Shown: positions 35,007 to 43,394 of the stretch, piece by piece | How the letters are laid out: the number at the start of each line of letters is the position of its first letter | Numbering within the stretch: position 1 is the stretch's first letter | Source: Bacteroidota bacterium | Lineage (GTDB): Bacteria > Bacteroidota > Bacteroidia > Chitinophagales > Chitinophagaceae | Direction of reading: 5' to 3' | Assembly (NCBI GenBank): GCA_023433345.1 | Contig: JAEZDA010000032.1 | Location: 1 to 64,000 of the forward strand | DNA length: 64,000 nucleotides | The notes under the pieces: generated by a model | The model's input: the letters and a program-made list of their open reading frames with translations, nothing else | The model's database searches: none | What the model was told of the DNA's origin: nothing | Position numbers and translations under genes: made by a program

Positions 35007-37094
35007 ATGAAAAAAATACTTTCTATAATAGTTGCTGCAGCTTTCACTTTGAACGTGAATGCGCAGATAGACCGTTCGAAGCCGCCGAAGCCAGGTCCGG
35101 CGCCTACCATTCAATTTAAGGACCCTGTAATTTTTACAATGCCGAACGGCCTTACCGTATTGGTGGTGGAAAATCACAAGCTGCCAAAAGTAAGCGCCAC
35201 GCTTAGCATTGATGCAGGCCCCATTAAAGAAGGCGACAAGGCAGGCGTAACCAGCATGATGGGCCAAATGCTTTCTGAAGGAACGAAGTCTATGGATAAA
35301 GCCACTTTTGATCGGGAGGTTGATCTTATAGGCGCTGATGTATTTCTTTATGCAGGTGGCGGCGCTGCGTCTGCGCTTACTCGTTACTTCAACAAGGCCT
35401 TTATGCTTATGGCAGATGCATTGAAAAATCCGGCCTTCCCAGAAGAATCGTTTGAAAAATTGAAAAAGCAGGCAATCACCGGATTAAAATCAAGTGAAAA
35501 AAGCGCCTCCGCAATTTCAAGCCGTGTGAGTTCAGCACTGAGCTATGGTAAGAACACCGCAATGGGTGAATTTGAAACAGAAGAAACCATCAATAATATC
35601 AAATTGCAGGATATTAAGGATGCGTACAGGAATTACATCACGCCTTCACGCGCATACCTCACCTTCGTTGGAGACATTACGCCGGGCGCGGCTAAGCAAT
35701 TGGCCACACAGGCTTTCGGAAGCTGGACAGGAAGGAAGCTGACCCTGCCAAATATTCCACCGGCCGAAAATGTTAAAACAACTGAGATCAATTTTGTTGA
35801 TGTACCTACCGCCGTTCAGGGAGTGATAAGTGTTGGCAACCTGGTTACAAACCCGATGAGCAATCCTGACTATCATGCATTGCTTATTGCTAACCAGATT
35901 TTAGGTGGAGGTTCAGAAAGTAAACTGTTCATGAACCTTCGTGAAAAGCATGGTTTTACTTATGGAAGTTATTCATCAATAGGAAATGGCAGGTTTCAAA
36001 GCCAGTTTTCTTCTTCTGCACAGGTGAGAAGTGAAAAAGCAGACAGCGCCGTGGTTGAAATGCTGAGGGAGATTGAAAACATGCGCAAAGGAAGTATCAC
36101 TGATGAAGAACTCGCCATCGCTAAAGCCAAATATAACGGGTCTTTCGCCCTTGGTATGGAAGATCCTGCAAAGGCTGCAACCTATGCAAGCAATATTCTG
36201 ATTAACAACCTACCGAAAGATTTCTATCGCACCTTTCTTCAAAAGATAAACAGCGTTACTGCAAAGGATGTACAGCGTGTATCAACCAAATATTTCAACA
36301 GCGGTCAAAGCCGGATAGTTCTTGTTGGCAATGGAGAGAAAATTCTTCCAAACCTGACACGACTTGGCTTCCCAATAAAGCATTACGATAAATATGCAAA
36401 CCCTGTAACGCCTAAGAAGGATGAAGTGGCGGTTGATGAAACAGCTAAAACTACTGAAGCAATATCAGCGTCTTCTTTGGTTGACAAGTACCTTGCAGCG
36501 ATCGGTGGAAAAGATGAAGCTAAGAAAGTTAATAGTGTGAAGATCTCCTTTACCATGGACATGATGGGCCAGGAATTCCAGGGCACACTCGTTAAAATGT
36601 CTCCGGCTAAACAAGCCATGAACATCAAAATGGGAGATATGAAGGTGATGGAGTCAGTATTTGATGGTGCCAAAGGTTACCAGGCTCAGATGGGTCAAAA
36701 AAAGGAAATGGGTGAAAAAGAAATCAAGGAAGCATTAGATGATAAAGCAGTGATCCCTCAATTGCATTATATCACGAACGACTATGGTACAACTTACCTT
36801 GGCACCGGTAAAGCAGGCGGGGAAGCTGCGTATAAAATGAAGGTGACAAAGCCAAGTGGCAAGGTAGTAATAGAATACTACTCAATAAAAACCGGGCTGC
36901 TGCTCAGGGAGGAAACTACCTTAACACAGGGCACGGAAGAATTCGCTCAGACTACTGACTACAGTAACTACAAAAAAGTTGGTGGCATTATGATGCCTTA
37001 CACCATCACCCAAAGTATTGCTGAACAGGAAATGACAATGAACGTAACAGACATAAAGATAAATGAAGGCGTCTCTGATGCTGATTTCAAATAA
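35007..37094 (+). CDS. M16 family non-catalytic subunit fused to a C-terminal beta-rich domain
   Basis: This 695-residue protein has a signal peptide (MKKILSIIVAAAFTLNVNAQ) and an M16 fold without the HxxEH motif: the equivalent segment has no His/Glu pair. It pairs with the catalytic subunit upstream. Residues from about 490 are a separate domain, beginning SLVDKYLAAIGGKDEAKKV and rich in beta strands, which resembles the LolA/LppX-like lipoprotein-carrier fold; this assignment is by general appearance. The gene ends before two terminators. Confidence 0.85.
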   Translation: MKKILSIIVAAAFTLNVNAQIDRSKPPKPGPAPTIQFKDPVIFTMPNGLTVLVVENHKLPKVSATLSIDAGPIKEGDKAGVTSMMGQMLSEGTKSMDKATFDREVDLIGADVFLYAGGGAASALTRYFNKAFMLMADALKNPAFPEESFEKLKKQAITGLKSSEKSASAISSRVSSALSYGKNTAMGEFETEETINNIKLQDIKDAYRNYITPSRAYLTFVGDITPGAAKQLATQAFGSWTGRKLTLPNIPPAENVKTTEINFVDVPTAVQGVISVGNLVTNPMSNPDYHALLIANQILGGGSESKLFMNLREKHGFTYGSYSSIGNGRFQSQFSSSAQVRSEKADSAVVEMLREIENMRKGSITDEELAIAKAKYNGSFALGMEDPAKAATYASNILINNLPKDFYRTFLQKINSVTAKDVQRVSTKYFNSGQSRIVLVGNGEKILPNLTRLGFPIKHYDKYANPVTPKKDEVAVDETAKTTEAISASSLVDKYLAAIGGKDEAKKVNSVKISFTMDMMGQEFQGTLVKMSPAKQAMNIKMGDMKVMESVFDGAKGYQAQMGQKKEMGEKEIKEALDDKAVIPQLHYITNDYGTTYLGTGKAGGEAAYKMKVTKPSGKVVIEYYSIKTGLLLREETTLTQGTEEFAQTTDYSNYKKVGGIMMPYTITQSIAEQEMTMNVTDIKINEGVSDADFK

Positions 37095-37112
37095 TCTGCT
37101 TTTACATTTTAC

Positions 37113-37146
37113 AAAGCCATCTTCTAATAAAAGATGGCTTTTTTTC
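37113..37146 (+). terminator. Rho-independent terminator after the M16 operon
   Basis: An 11-bp perfect stem (AAAGCCATCTT/AAGATGGCTTT) with a 7-nt loop leads into a T run. It starts 19 bases after the stop codon. Confidence 0.9.
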
Positions 37147-37207
37147 GGCTATCCCTTACCGTTAGGTTCGTAAAATCAGGGTGTTTTGAAAACAATGAAT
37201 GGAAAAT

Positions 37208-37230
37208 GGCTGCCTCGGGCGGCCTTTTTT
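37208..37230 (+). terminator. Second terminator-like hairpin between the M16 and bshC genes
   Basis: A 7-bp stem (GGCTGCC/GGCGGCC, one G-T pair) with a 3-nt loop precedes TTTTTT. It overlaps the last bases of the bshC gene on the other strand. It would back up the terminator at 37113. Confidence 0.6.
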
Positions 37231-38827
37231 ATTGCTCAGTTAAAACGGTAAAGTTCTGCTCAAAGGAGCCCGAGTGTTGCAATAGAGCATCAAAAATTTG
37301 AGGGCCCCACAGGCAATAAAATGGAATAATATTGTCTACCCTCTCCTGCAAAGAACCATGAGGAAACAGTTTGTTATAAATATTGTTCACCTGATTCACT
37401 GAATCCGTTTCGCGTTTGCGGGCGGCGCGCTTCATTTTTTTCTCCAGCGCAGTTATTTTATCCAACAATGAATGATGTATTGCTCCTACATGCTTTTGCA
37501 GGGAATTATCCTGGTTACCTGCAATTGAACTGATCTTGCCAAAAATTTCATCAAGACTCTTTCTTTGCACCTCTAAATTTAATGGCGATGAAGAACTTTG
37601 GGCAATTATTTTATTTGCCAGTTCTACCGGTTTTAAGAAAAGATCAGAAATTTCAATATCCCATTTCGAAATTTGTTCTGCAATTTTCTTCCTGATAATC
37701 GTAAAAGAATTTCTTAAGACCAGAACAGGCATAGGAACACCGGCCTCTTCAAACACCTTCTTTAGCTCAAGCCAATAGGCCAGTTCCCCTCCCCCGCCGA
37801 TGAAAGCAACATTTGGAAGCAGCAGTTCCTGGTAAACCGGGCGAAGAATTACGTTCGGACTAAACCTTTCAGGGTTTGATTCTACCAGCTCAACGATCTC
37901 CGCTTCCGAAAATCTTATCTCAGAATTGTTGACATTAAAATCGTGGTTCACTTTTTCTATTCTTTCGCGAACTTGGTCGTTAAGGTAGAAAAGATTGATA
38001 CTTCTGCCTCCAGCCTGAATCTTATACTTTTCAGGAAAGGACTTGACAGTGGAATTCACTGCTTTCGAAGAAAACTCCTGCTGAAGTTCTTTAAGAATGA
38101 TCTCTGAAAATGATCTTTTCAAATTCGCATTGTCCGGAAGCAAAATAATAAGGCCAAATCTTCCAAACAGTTCATTTACAAGTTTGAAAGTTGCCACCTC
38201 GATAGTTTCATTTAACGAGTAAGATCTCCGAAGTAAGGAAATGATTTCTTCGCCATAAGGAAGTACCGAAACCTGTGCAGCCATTTCCTGTAAGAGGTCA
38301 AGTAATGCTTTGTCCACCTTCATTCTCCCTACAGCACCTTTCTGATCAGTTTCCCATTTATAAACTTTGCCTTCAATTTCAACCTTACCCAGCTCTTCCA
38401 GGTCAGCATCCTCTGTTCCCATATAAAAAACGGGAACAAAATTGTAATCAGGCAATTTTTCCGATAAAAAGGAAGCCAACCTGATGGCGTGAATAATTTT
38501 ATAAACAAAATAAAGGTGGCCTGTAAATATGTTCGGCTGATGAGCAGTACAAACCGTATAAGTGTTGCTGTTATTGAGCAGTTCAATATTTTTCGCAAGG
38601 GGTGGTAGTAGTTCCACTCCGGAGTATTGTTCCTGAAGATGATTTGTTAAAAGCGACCTGTTGAACCCGGAGTTCTCACGCGCCTTAATTGCTTTTGCGA
38701 TGCCTTCTACATTAGGTGAAAAACTATAGAATGATTCCAGGGCTTTCGCCCCATCAATATAATCCCTAACTATTGTTGAAAAGAAGCCCGTGTTTTCTAT
38801 CGGTATATGTTCTGCGTTAAAGGTCAT
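37229..38827 (-). CDS. bshC: Bacillithiol biosynthesis cysteine-adding enzyme BshC
   Basis: BshC is the final step of bacillithiol synthesis, adding cysteine to GlcN-malate. The 532-residue protein has the family's N-terminal nucleotide-binding-like fold: VCTAHQPNIFTGHLYFVYKI, FVPVFYMGTEDADLEELG and the VYKWETDQKGAVGRMKVDKA region, followed by the C-terminal coiled coil (about residues 395-490) that serves dimerisation. The length and order fit. BshA and BshB are not in the window. The rimO gene lies 63 bp upstream in the same orientation. Confidence 0.93.
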   Translation of the reverse strand: MTFNAEHIPIENTGFFSTIVRDYIDGAKALESFYSFSPNVEGIAKAIKARENSGFNRSLLTNHLQEQYSGVELLPPLAKNIELLNNSNTYTVCTAHQPNIFTGHLYFVYKIIHAIRLASFLSEKLPDYNFVPVFYMGTEDADLEELGKVEIEGKVYKWETDQKGAVGRMKVDKALLDLLQEMAAQVSVLPYGEEIISLLRRSYSLNETIEVATFKLVNELFGRFGLIILLPDNANLKRSFSEIILKELQQEFSSKAVNSTVKSFPEKYKIQAGGRSINLFYLNDQVRERIEKVNHDFNVNNSEIRFSEAEIVELVESNPERFSPNVILRPVYQELLLPNVAFIGGGGELAYWLELKKVFEEAGVPMPVLVLRNSFTIIRKKIAEQISKWDIEISDLFLKPVELANKIIAQSSSSPLNLEVQRKSLDEIFGKISSIAGNQDNSLQKHVGAIHHSLLDKITALEKKMKRAARKRETDSVNQVNNIYNKLFPHGSLQERVDNIIPFYCLWGPQIFDALLQHSGSFEQNFTVLTEQ

Positions 38828-38890
38828 ATGATATAGTACTGTTCAAATTATTCTCTCCAAAGCAACTTTCCAAATTCAATTCGCCTTGTT

Positions 38891-40198
38891 TCAAATTAAT
38901 TCTCCTTCAAGATCATAATCGTAGGCCTTCGTAATTTTCACCTGAACAAATTCACCAATAGATAATTTCTTCTTGCTGTTAATGATCACTTCATTGTCAA
39001 CTTCAACGCTGTCGAATTCGGTGCGACCCAGGAAACGACCGGATTCCTTTTTGTCTACCATCACCTTAAATACCTTTCCGACCTTTTCCTGGTTTTTTTC
39101 GAGGCTTATCTCCTGCTGCAATTCCATTATCTCCCTTGCCCTTTCCTCCTTCTCTTCGGAAGGCACATCATCTGTTTCAGTAAAAGCGCTGGTCTGCTCC
39201 TCATGACTGTAAGTGAAGATCCCCACCCTATCGAAACGCATTTTCTGAAGGAAGGCTTTAAGTTCTTCCACGTCATCGCGGGTTTCTCCGGGGAAACCGG
39301 AAATTAGTGTGGTGCGAAGGCAAATGCCGGGGATGCGGGAACGAATTGCCATAACAAGATCTTCCATCTCCTCTCGTGTGATCTGCCGTTTCATGGCTTT
39401 CAACATCTTGTTGGATGCATGTTGAAGAGGCATATCGAGGTAATTGCAGATATTATCCCGTTCTTTCATTACGTCTATGATCTCCATCGGAAATTTTGAA
39501 GGATAAGCATAATGGAGCCTTATCCATTCAAGTCCATTAACATCTGCAAGTTTGTGCAGAAGGTTTGGCAGTTCGCGCTGCTTATAAATATCCAGACCGT
39601 AATAGGTTAGTTCCTGTGCGATAAGCATCACTTCTTTCACGCCACGGTCTACAAGACGTTTTGCCTCATCCACCAGAGATTCGACCGGCCTGCTGATATG
39701 CTTACCGCGCATTAATGGAATTGCGCAAAATGAGCAGGTTCGATTGCAGCCTTCGCTGATTTTCATGTATGCATAGTGCGATGGCGTTGCCAGCAACCTT
39801 TCGCCGATCAGGTCAGCTTTATAATCAGCATTAAATCGTTTAAGGATTCCCGTTAGTTCCATTGTTCCAAAAAATGCGTCTACTTCCGGTATTTCTTCTT
39901 CAAGATGATCCTTATAACGTTCGCTTAAACATCCTGTTACATAAACCTTATCCAGCTTGCCTTTTCTTTTCAGATCAACATTTGCCAGAATGGTATTAAT
40001 GCTTTCTTCCTTTGCCTTGTCAATAAACCCGCAGGTATTTATAATAACTATATTATGATCGAGCTTTGTGTTTTCGTGAACGGCATCAATTTCATTGGCC
40101 CTGAGCTGGCCACTTAACACCTCGCTATCCACCATGTTCTTGCTGCAACCAAGCGTGATGATGTTAACCTTATCTTTTCTAAGCGTTTTAGATTTCAT
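38891..40198 (-). CDS. rimO: Ribosomal protein uS12 methylthiotransferase RimO
   Basis: RimO is a radical-SAM enzyme that methylthiolates Asp89 of ribosomal protein S12. The start at 40198 (MKSKTLRKDKVNI) leaves 435 residues; a longer reading has an unrelated N-terminus and passes through a -7 promoter element. The N-terminal UPF0004 cysteines are in TLGCSKNMVDSEVL and INTCGFIDKA with CLSERY; the radical-SAM triad is CNRTCSFC. The central GIFTYSHEEQTSA is typical of RimO rather than MiaB, and the TRAM domain closes the protein. Confidence 0.95.
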   Translation of the reverse strand: MKSKTLRKDKVNIITLGCSKNMVDSEVLSGQLRANEIDAVHENTKLDHNIVIINTCGFIDKAKEESINTILANVDLKRKGKLDKVYVTGCLSERYKDHLEEEIPEVDAFFGTMELTGILKRFNADYKADLIGERLLATPSHYAYMKISEGCNRTCSFCAIPLMRGKHISRPVESLVDEAKRLVDRGVKEVMLIAQELTYYGLDIYKQRELPNLLHKLADVNGLEWIRLHYAYPSKFPMEIIDVMKERDNICNYLDMPLQHASNKMLKAMKRQITREEMEDLVMAIRSRIPGICLRTTLISGFPGETRDDVEELKAFLQKMRFDRVGIFTYSHEEQTSAFTETDDVPSEEKEERAREIMELQQEISLEKNQEKVGKVFKVMVDKKESGRFLGRTEFDSVEVDNEVIINSKKKLSIGEFVQVKITKAYDYDLEGELI

Positions 40199-40205
40199 TT
40201 GGGCG

Positions 40206-40213
40206 CAAAGGTA
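40206..40213 (-). promoter_or_regulatory. -7 element for rimO, very close to the ATG
   Basis: On the minus strand TACCTTTG matches TAnnTTTG; only 7 bases separate it from the rimO ATG, so the mRNA leader would be nearly absent. Confidence 0.45.
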
Positions 40214-40352
40214 CATTACGGAAACGAGAGTGCTTAAGGTTTCGGGTACAATTAACACCTGAAACACACCGTGGCATTGCTACATGACAGGTTTGAATAA
40301 TACATTGAAGCCAATTAACAGCGTTACGAACGGGCTCATCGTGAAAAAAAAT

Positions 40353-40360
40353 TATTTTTG
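40353..40360 (+). promoter_or_regulatory. -7 element for the amidotransferase gene, next to the ATG
   Basis: TATTTTTG matches TAnnTTTG and ends 4 bases before the ATG at 40365. A transcript from it would begin almost at the start codon. Confidence 0.5.
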
Positions 40361-40364
40361 CAAA

Positions 40365-41201
40365 ATGGATTCCAAACGATCATTGCGCATTGCGATCCTT
40401 GATTTATATGAAGGCGCAGCTAACCAGGGAATGAGATGTATACGTGAGATCCTCCATCAATACTCCGATGCTTATCACCTTGATATTGCGGTAGATGAAT
40501 TTGATGTAAGGCTTAAAAACGAGGTTCCCGGCACGGATTACGATGTCTACATTTCAAGTGGAGGGCCGGGCAGCCCTCTTGATACGGAGGGAAGTGAATG
40601 GGAAGCCAGATACTTTTCATGGCTGAACAACATGTCGGCTTACAATGAAAACCCCTCGAACAAAACCAAAAAGCATATCTTTCTTATTTGCCATTCCTTT
40701 CAACTTGTTTGCCGTGAGTGGCAAATGGCCAAAGTTTCCAAACGAAAGAGTACAGCCTTTGGAGTGTTCCCTGTACACCTGCTTGAAGGAGGTCATCACG
40801 AAGCAGTGTTTGGCGGACTTCCCGATCCTTTTTACGTGGTAGACAGCCGGGATTTTCAGGTTACGCAGCCAAATCTTGAATCAATTCATGCGAAGGGAGG
40901 CCATATACTCGCTATTGAAAAAGCAAGGCTGCACGTTCCATTAGAAAGGGCTGTAATGGCAATGCGTTTTAATGGGTGGATGGTCGGCACACAATTCCAT
41001 CCGGAAGCGGATGCCCTGGGCATGTCATTACACCTGCAAACACCGGAGAAAAAAGCTACTGTTATCGAAAATCATGGACAGGAAAAATGGGAATCAATGA
41101 TTGAACACCTGAATGATCCTGACAAGATCATGTTCACGTACGCCCGCGTTCTTCCTAACTTTCTCCATTATGCTCTCGGAAAAAAAGAACTTAGTTATTA
41201 A
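40365..41201 (+). CDS. Type 1 glutamine amidotransferase (class I GATase)
   Basis: The start at 40365 is preferred: the homologous region begins here (RIAILDLYEGAANQGM), and the upstream alternative would read through the -7 element. The 278-residue product has the catalytic triad of class I amidotransferases: Cys109 in LICHSFQLV, and His212/Glu214 in GTQFHPEADALGM, plus the oxyanion-type strand VYISSGGPGSP. It is separate from any synthetase domain and should deliver ammonia from glutamine to a partner. The gene 38 bp downstream encodes an ATP-grasp-like protein, the best partner candidate. A plain gamma-glutamyl hydrolase is an alternative. Confidence 0.8.
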   Translation: MDSKRSLRIAILDLYEGAANQGMRCIREILHQYSDAYHLDIAVDEFDVRLKNEVPGTDYDVYISSGGPGSPLDTEGSEWEARYFSWLNNMSAYNENPSNKTKKHIFLICHSFQLVCREWQMAKVSKRKSTAFGVFPVHLLEGGHHEAVFGGLPDPFYVVDSRDFQVTQPNLESIHAKGGHILAIEKARLHVPLERAVMAMRFNGWMVGTQFHPEADALGMSLHLQTPEKKATVIENHGQEKWESMIEHLNDPDKIMFTYARVLPNFLHYALGKKELSY

Positions 41202-41239
41202 CCGGCGCGATATTCCTTAATTTAGGGAAAAGATGACTT

Positions 41240-42436
41240 ATGGTTGCTGAATTGCGCAAACGATTCAATGAGAATTTCACTGAAGAAAAATACCAGGAGA
41301 TGGTCGGGCAGGTTGAGAACCTTCACCCCGGTTCACTGGATTTTAGAAATGCCGAAACCCCGGTATTTGTACCAGCAGATTTTACGGCAAAGATGCTCGC
41401 AACCTGTGAGGATATCATCGATTTCTTCTTAGACCCGCGTTTTAAAGAATACACTGAAAGAAGCATTCCGGAAAATGTGAAAGTTCCCGGCGAAACTTCA
41501 CGCCCCGAATTTATCGTTTTTGATTTTGGCGTTTGTGCGTTACCGTCAGGTGAAATGGTCCCCCAGTTGATCGAACTCCAGGGCTTTCCTTCACTATACG
41601 CATTCCAGGCCGCTTTCAGCGAAATCGTTGAGAAGTATGCTGATGTTCCTGAGTCATTCTCATCCTATCTCAACGGCTATGACAGAAATTCTTATAACCA
41701 GCTGTTACGCGAGCTGATAGTTGGAGAGCATCAAAAAGAAAATGTAGTGCTGCTGGAAATCTTTCCTGAAAAACAGAAAACGAGGCTGGACTTTTATTGC
41801 ACGGAAGATGTTACGGGTATAAAAACGATTTGCCTGACAGAGCTTATAGCTGAAGGAGATCAATTGTTCTACATGAACAAGGGCGTGAAGACGCGCATCA
41901 AAAGAATCTTTAACCGTCTTATATTCGACGATCTCCACCAACAAGAGGGCTGGGAAAAAATGACGGACCTTACAAAGGCTTTTGATGTTGAATGGGCGCC
42001 TCATCCGAACTGGTTCTACCGCATCAGCAAATTCACCTTGCCCTTTCTTTCCAGCCCTTTCGTGCCCGATGCATTTTTCCTAAACGAGTTAAAGGAACCT
42101 CTCAACCTTAAAAATTTTGTATTGAAGCCCCTTTTCTCATTCGCCGGCATGGGCGTAGTGATCGATGTTACCCAGGAAGATATTGACAGAATAGAAGACC
42201 CTCAAAACTGGATCCTTCAAAAAAAAGTTGAATACGCCCCCGTTATCGAAACTCCGGATGAACCTGCAAAGGCGGAGATCCGTCTTTTCTATTTTTGGAA
42301 AAAGGAATGGGAAAGGCCTAAGGCTATACACAATCTTGCCCGGTTAAGTAAAGGTAAAATGATCGGAACACGATATAACAAGAACAAGACCTGGGTTGGT
42401 GGTTCGATCGCCTATTTTGAAACATCAACCAAGTAA
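41240..42436 (+). CDS. ATP-grasp-like protein of unknown substrate
   Basis: I do not recognise a named family. The 398-residue product has features of a divergent ATP-grasp ligase: a carboxylate-type motif LIELQGFPSLYAFQ (residues 110-123), and NFVLKPLFSFAGMGVVIDV (residues 292-310), which resembles the lysine and glycine loop that clamps ATP, then WILQKKVEYAP. The order suggests a circularly permuted arrangement like that of glutathionylspermidine synthetase-type proteins. It is between the amidotransferase and CHAD-like genes, suggesting an ATP- and glutamine-dependent amide-forming ligase. Confidence 0.55.
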   Translation: MVAELRKRFNENFTEEKYQEMVGQVENLHPGSLDFRNAETPVFVPADFTAKMLATCEDIIDFFLDPRFKEYTERSIPENVKVPGETSRPEFIVFDFGVCALPSGEMVPQLIELQGFPSLYAFQAAFSEIVEKYADVPESFSSYLNGYDRNSYNQLLRELIVGEHQKENVVLLEIFPEKQKTRLDFYCTEDVTGIKTICLTELIAEGDQLFYMNKGVKTRIKRIFNRLIFDDLHQQEGWEKMTDLTKAFDVEWAPHPNWFYRISKFTLPFLSSPFVPDAFFLNELKEPLNLKNFVLKPLFSFAGMGVVIDVTQEDIDRIEDPQNWILQKKVEYAPVIETPDEPAKAEIRLFYFWKKEWERPKAIHNLARLSKGKMIGTRYNKNKTWVGGSIAYFETSTK

Positions 42437-42437
42437 A

Positions 42438-43394
42438 ATGAAAGGAATTGAAAGATTTGAAACCTACCTGGATCAATTGGTTCAATTAACACAAGGGATA
42501 TCAAAGTCCAAGAGCGCCGCCGAATCTATGCTGCAGCAGAACGGCAGGACCATTTTTTTTATGCTGGAGGGTTTATGCAGGGTCTACCAGTTTCTTCACA
42601 ATAAAAAACTGTTCTCAAAACTTGGTGAAAAAGTAAAAGCTGTTGAAGATCTGCTGGGCGACATGGATCACTACCGGGAATGCATAGACGAATTTGATAA
42701 AAAAGACAATATCCCTGCTCCGGTGATTGAATACTTTCGTGAGATGTATGGCAAATCAACCGGCAAGTTGAACTTGCTCCTCCAAAAGGAAGGTTGGCTG
42801 AACGGTTCGCGAATTGAAAAGATCAGGAAGAAACTTCATAAAGCATCCTGGAAGAAGGAGAAGAAGGAAGCTGAAGAGATAAAACGATATTATCAGGAAG
42901 AGATCAAAGAATTCGAAAAGCTTTGCAAAGAGACCGGCAGAATGACTGAAATCGAAGATCACCTTCATGAGTTTCGTAGAAGGTTAAGATGGTTCAGCAT
43001 TTACCCGCATGCCCTCCAAGGCATTATACAACTTGAGGAGAACAAAAAAAACAGGGAGAACCTTTTAAAATATCAAACTGCTGAAATAGTCTCCTCGCCG
43101 TTCAACAAGCTTCCTGAAGTGGGAAATGCCCGTTTCATTTGTTATTTAAGAAAGGAAAATTTTTTGGCTCTAAGCTGGATGATAGATGCGCTTGGAAAAC
43201 TGAAAGACCGTGGATTATTATCTGAAAATCTAGTTCATGCATTAAAAGAAACCCGGCAGAGTTCAGATTTTTTAAATGCGTTGGAACCTCCAGGCGATCT
43301 TCTCAAAGAAGCGAATAACATAATGCAAGCCTTCATGGAAGACAAAGTTCTTGATGACCTGGTTGGAAAGATCTCAAAGAAAGGCAGACCCTAA
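42438..43394 (+). CDS. CHAD-like all-helical protein
   Basis: The start at 42438 lies 1 bp after the stop of the ATP-grasp-like gene; a longer upstream reading would overlap it. The 318 residues are strongly helical and very rich in lysine, glutamate and arginine. The second half has HLHEFRRRLRWFSIYPHALQ, and the first half GEKVKAVEDLLGDMDHYREC; these recall the conserved histidine/arginine helices and the D/E-rich turn of CHAD domains, which bind polyphosphate. The match is partial and the call tentative. The gene ends convergent with the porin gene, overlapping by 4 bp. Confidence 0.5.
   Translation: MKGIERFETYLDQLVQLTQGISKSKSAAESMLQQNGRTIFFMLEGLCRVYQFLHNKKLFSKLGEKVKAVEDLLGDMDHYRECIDEFDKKDNIPAPVIEYFREMYGKSTGKLNLLLQKEGWLNGSRIEKIRKKLHKASWKKEKKEAEEIKRYYQEEIKEFEKLCKETGRMTEIEDHLHEFRRRLRWFSIYPHALQGIIQLEENKKNRENLLKYQTAEIVSSPFNKLPEVGNARFICYLRKENFLALSWMIDALGKLKDRGLLSENLVHALKETRQSSDFLNALEPPGDLLKEANNIMQAFMEDKVLDDLVGKISKKGRP

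Noticed and set aside
40199..40267. Longer N-terminus of RimO
   Set aside because: It reads through a promoter element and has no similarity to the conserved start.
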